Source: Moheibacter stercoris | Lineage (GTDB): Bacteria; Bacteroidota; Bacteroidia; Flavobacteriales; Weeksellaceae | Direction: 5' to 3' | Assembly (NCBI RefSeq): GCF_040545805.1 | Contig: NZ_JBEPMO010000014.1 | Span: 1-64,000, forward strand | Length of the DNA: 64,000 bases | In this document: positions 62,570 to 64,000 of the stretch, one piece after another | How the letters are laid out: every line of letters starts with the position of its first letter | Position numbering within the stretch: position 1 is the first letter of the stretch | Made by a program: the position numbers and the translations under genes | Notes under the pieces: generated by a model | What the model was told of the DNA's origin: nothing | The model's input: the letters and a program-made list of their open reading frames with translations, nothing else | Database searches by the model: none

Positions 62570-63031
62570 TTACTTATTTTCTATTTCAGCCAAAATTTGC
62601 TCAGCATGCGCTTTGGTTTTGACTTTGGTAATTACATTTTCAATAATCCCATTTTCATTGATGACAAAAGTTGTCCGATGAATTCCATCAAATTCTCGAC
62701 CCATAAACTTTTTAGGCCCCCAAACCCCAAATGCTTCAATGATCTTCTTATCTTCATCTGCAAGCAACGGATAGGACAATTGATTCTTTTCTGCGAAATT
62801 CTTTTGACGCTTAACAGAATCTGCACTTACACCAATAATCGAATATCCCTTGGCCTTTAGAGATTCTTCATTGTCGCGTAAATCACAAGCTTCCGCCGTA
62901 CAACCTGGCGTACTAGCTTTGGGATAGAAAAATAAAACGTAATTCTTTCCAACATAATCTACCGATGAAATTTTGTTTCCATCTTGATCAATTCCTTCAA
63001 ATTCAGGTGCTTTTTCTCCTACTTGCTTCAT
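62570..63031 (-). CDS. bcp: thioredoxin-dependent peroxiredoxin (BCP/PrxQ)
   Basis: Reduces hydrogen and organic peroxides in the cytoplasm. The 153-aa peroxiredoxin has the peroxidatic and resolving cysteines five residues apart in STPGCTAEACDLRDN, the atypical 2-Cys PrxQ layout. It starts GEKAPEFEGIDQDGNKIS and ends with VITKVKTKAHAEQIL. TAAATTTG (63054-63047, minus strand) is a possible -7 element. It lies 91 nt upstream of recA and diverges from the Nudix gene. Confidence 0.95.
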   Translation of the reverse strand: MKQVGEKAPEFEGIDQDGNKISSVDYVGKNYVLFFYPKASTPGCTAEACDLRDNEESLKAKGYSIIGVSADSVKRQKNFAEKNQLSYPLLADEDKKIIEAFGVWGPKKFMGREFDGIHRTTFVINENGIIENVITKVKTKAHAEQILAEIENK

Positions 63032-63113
63032 CCTATTCAGTTTTCACAAATTTACCTAAATTTACCCAACAAGTTTAGAAGTTTGAAACCAAATTAACCT
63101 GAATCTTTAGAAA

Positions 63114-63632
63114 ATGAATTATTTTAAATTTTGTTCGAATTGTTCCTCTCAAAACTGCCAATTTGAAAATAATCGACGATTCGAATGCTTTGATTGCGGA
63201 ATGGTTTATTACCAAAATGTAGCAGCAGCTGTTGCCGTTATCATAGAAAAAGAAGGCAATATTCTATTCACGGTTCGCAATAGAGAACCCAAATTGGGCA
63301 TGTTAGACCTTCCCGGCGGCTTTACCGATCCCGACGAATCAGCAGAAGAAACTTGCGCAAGAGAACTCAAAGAAGAACTAAATCTAGAATTACAACCAGA
63401 AAATTTTCAGTACTTCAAATCCCAACCCAACAATTATTTATACAAAGGAATACCTTATAAAACAGAGGATTTGATTTTCACCGCAAAATTGCCAGATTCC
63501 AGGGAAATCATACTCGAAGAGTCCGAAATTCAAGAAATTAAATGGATTCCAAAACGAGAAATCAACATCCAAGACATCGGATTTGAATCTCTTCAAAACG
63601 CAATAAAATCCTATTTAGAAAAAAATAAATAA
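63114..63632 (+). CDS. Nudix hydrolase with N-terminal zinc ribbon
   Basis: A 172-aa Nudix hydrolase. The N-terminus has a zinc ribbon, CSNCSSQNC and CFDCGMVYYQN, related to that of NadC/NudC-like Nudix proteins. The Nudix box is GGFTDPDESAEETCARELKEEL (about residues 63-84), with all metal-binding Glu residues kept. Substrate cannot be read; it may act on NADH, nucleotide sugars or capped RNA. It is the last gene before the repeat-rich end of the window. Confidence 0.92.
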   Translation: MNYFKFCSNCSSQNCQFENNRRFECFDCGMVYYQNVAAAVAVIIEKEGNILFTVRNREPKLGMLDLPGGFTDPDESAEETCARELKEELNLELQPENFQYFKSQPNNYLYKGIPYKTEDLIFTAKLPDSREIILEESEIQEIKWIPKREINIQDIGFESLQNAIKSYLEKNK

Positions 63633-63643
63633 AAGGATGATTT

Positions 63644-63770
63644 GGGCGGCTCTCGTTGGATAGACAAGTAAGGATTATAAAGAAGTCAAAAGCCAACGAG
63701 ACCGGGCTGTCTGTTGCAACTCCTCGTCTCCTTTGTCGTCTGCGGGGTTTCCACGCCCATCCCTGCCGCG
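63644..63770. repeat. GC-rich structured intergenic element
   Basis: Much richer in G+C than its surroundings. GCGGC (63646-63650) can pair with GCCGC (63765-63769). Just inside, TCTCGTTGG (63651-63659) pairs with CCAACGAGA (63693-63701), and GGGC (63704-63707) can pair with GCCC (63755-63758). The nested stems suggest a folded RNA or DNA element rather than a gene. Similar GC-rich intergenic elements are common in Bacteroidota genomes; I cannot check copy number here. Confidence 0.5.
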
Positions 63771-63831
63771 AACTTAAATAAATTTGTGATTTAAGATTTT
63801 AGATTTCTGATTAGAAAAACTTCCTACTTCA

Positions 63832-64000
63832 TGTCATCCTGTCCCGATAGCTATCGGGAGTCGAAGGAATTACTTCCAGCCACTTGTCATCCAGAACATT
63901 TGATATTAAGAGGAGAAACGCAGTTTCGGTAAGTAGACCGGTTCCTGAGCGAAGTCGAAGGACCAGCCTCTTGTCATCCTGTCCCGATAAGCTATCGGGA
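63832..64000. repeat. palindromic dispersed repeats (CCCGATAGCTATCGGG type)
   Basis: TCCCGATAGCTATCGGGA at 63842-63859 is a perfect 18-bp palindrome. A second copy at 63982-64000 has one extra A in the middle. Each follows TGTCATCCTG (63832 and 63972), and TTGTCATCC occurs once more at 63884. GTCGAAGGA follows the first copy and recurs at 63954-63962. Confidence 0.75.

Larger units (their letters stand above)
63633..64000. other. non-coding region with repeats
   Basis: The last 368 bases contain no convincing gene. They hold a GC-rich structured element (63644-63770), then AT-rich sequence, then repeats carrying GTCATCC and CCCGATAGCTATCGGG. The repeats continue to the window edge and may extend beyond it. 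Confidence 0.6.

Noticed and set aside
63633..63780. Protein-coding region in the GC-rich block
   Set aside because: No frame with a start and sensible composition; nested inverted repeats explain the block better.

Overview
The window is AT-rich chromosome from a member of the Bacteroidota, almost certainly class Flavobacteriia. The evidence is gldB/gldC gliding genes, three secreted proteins with type IX secretion (T9SS) sorting tails, a GLPGLI protein, an IPExxxVDY protein between pyk and rnc, a fused ccoN-ccoO gene, and promoters of the TTG-N19-TAnnTTTG type. I cannot name the genus. No tRNA, rRNA, CRISPR array, phage or transposase is visible. Most of the window is housekeeping.

Layout. 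0-4.4 kb: minus-strand acpP-fabF-rnc-IPExxxVDY-pyk operon. 4.5-6.1 kb: pckA. 6.2-9.2 kb: gldB-gldC, nadE and a lipoprotein. 9.2-18.8 kb: a complete cbb3 oxidase locus (ccoI; ccoS-ccoNO-ccoQ-ccoP-ccoG-ccoH and a SafE-like membrane protein), with a divergent Crp/Fnr regulator and matching candidate operators. 18.9-23.4 kb: a frameshifted lipoprotein gene, hflX, an M28 peptidase and a DUF2911 protein. 23.4-30.7 kb: the trp operon, trpL-trpE-G-D-C-F-B-[four-helix-bundle gene]-trpA, with a Trp-Trp-Trp leader peptide and attenuator. 30.7-35 kb: PIG-L deacetylase, a 44-aa membrane protein and a Na+/solute symporter. 35.1-39.1 kb: a 1326-aa SF1 helicase-nuclease fusion. 39-46.4 kb: HD hydrolase, FG-GAP T9SS cargo, a NarL-type two-component pair and three exported proteins. 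46.6-53.2 kb: rpsP-rimM, GLPGLI, glnS, DUF1275, a lipoprotein, tag and ndk. 53.4-59.6 kb: nadB followed by five genes for exported proteins, four of them paralogues with a P-G/S-C-E motif and a TonB C-terminal-like fold, plus a WG-repeat protein. 59.7-63.6 kb: subtilisin-like T9SS protease, recA, bcp and a Nudix hydrolase. The last 370 bases hold a GC-rich structured repeat and palindromic dispersed repeats.

How the genes work together. The cbb3 locus encodes the oxidase subunits, copper delivery (CcoI), assembly factors (CcoS, CcoG, CcoH) and a regulator that probably acts on it. The trp genes form one attenuated operon from chorismate to tryptophan. Less ordinary points are: the four-helix-bundle cassette bounded by inverted 7-bp repeats and lodged between trpB and trpA; the secreted PGCE cluster behind nadB; the helicase-nuclease with a possible defence role; and the tiny protein translationally coupled to the symporter. 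Four genes are short and easily missed (trpL, ccoQ, ccoS and the 44-aa protein). All were read directly from the sequence.
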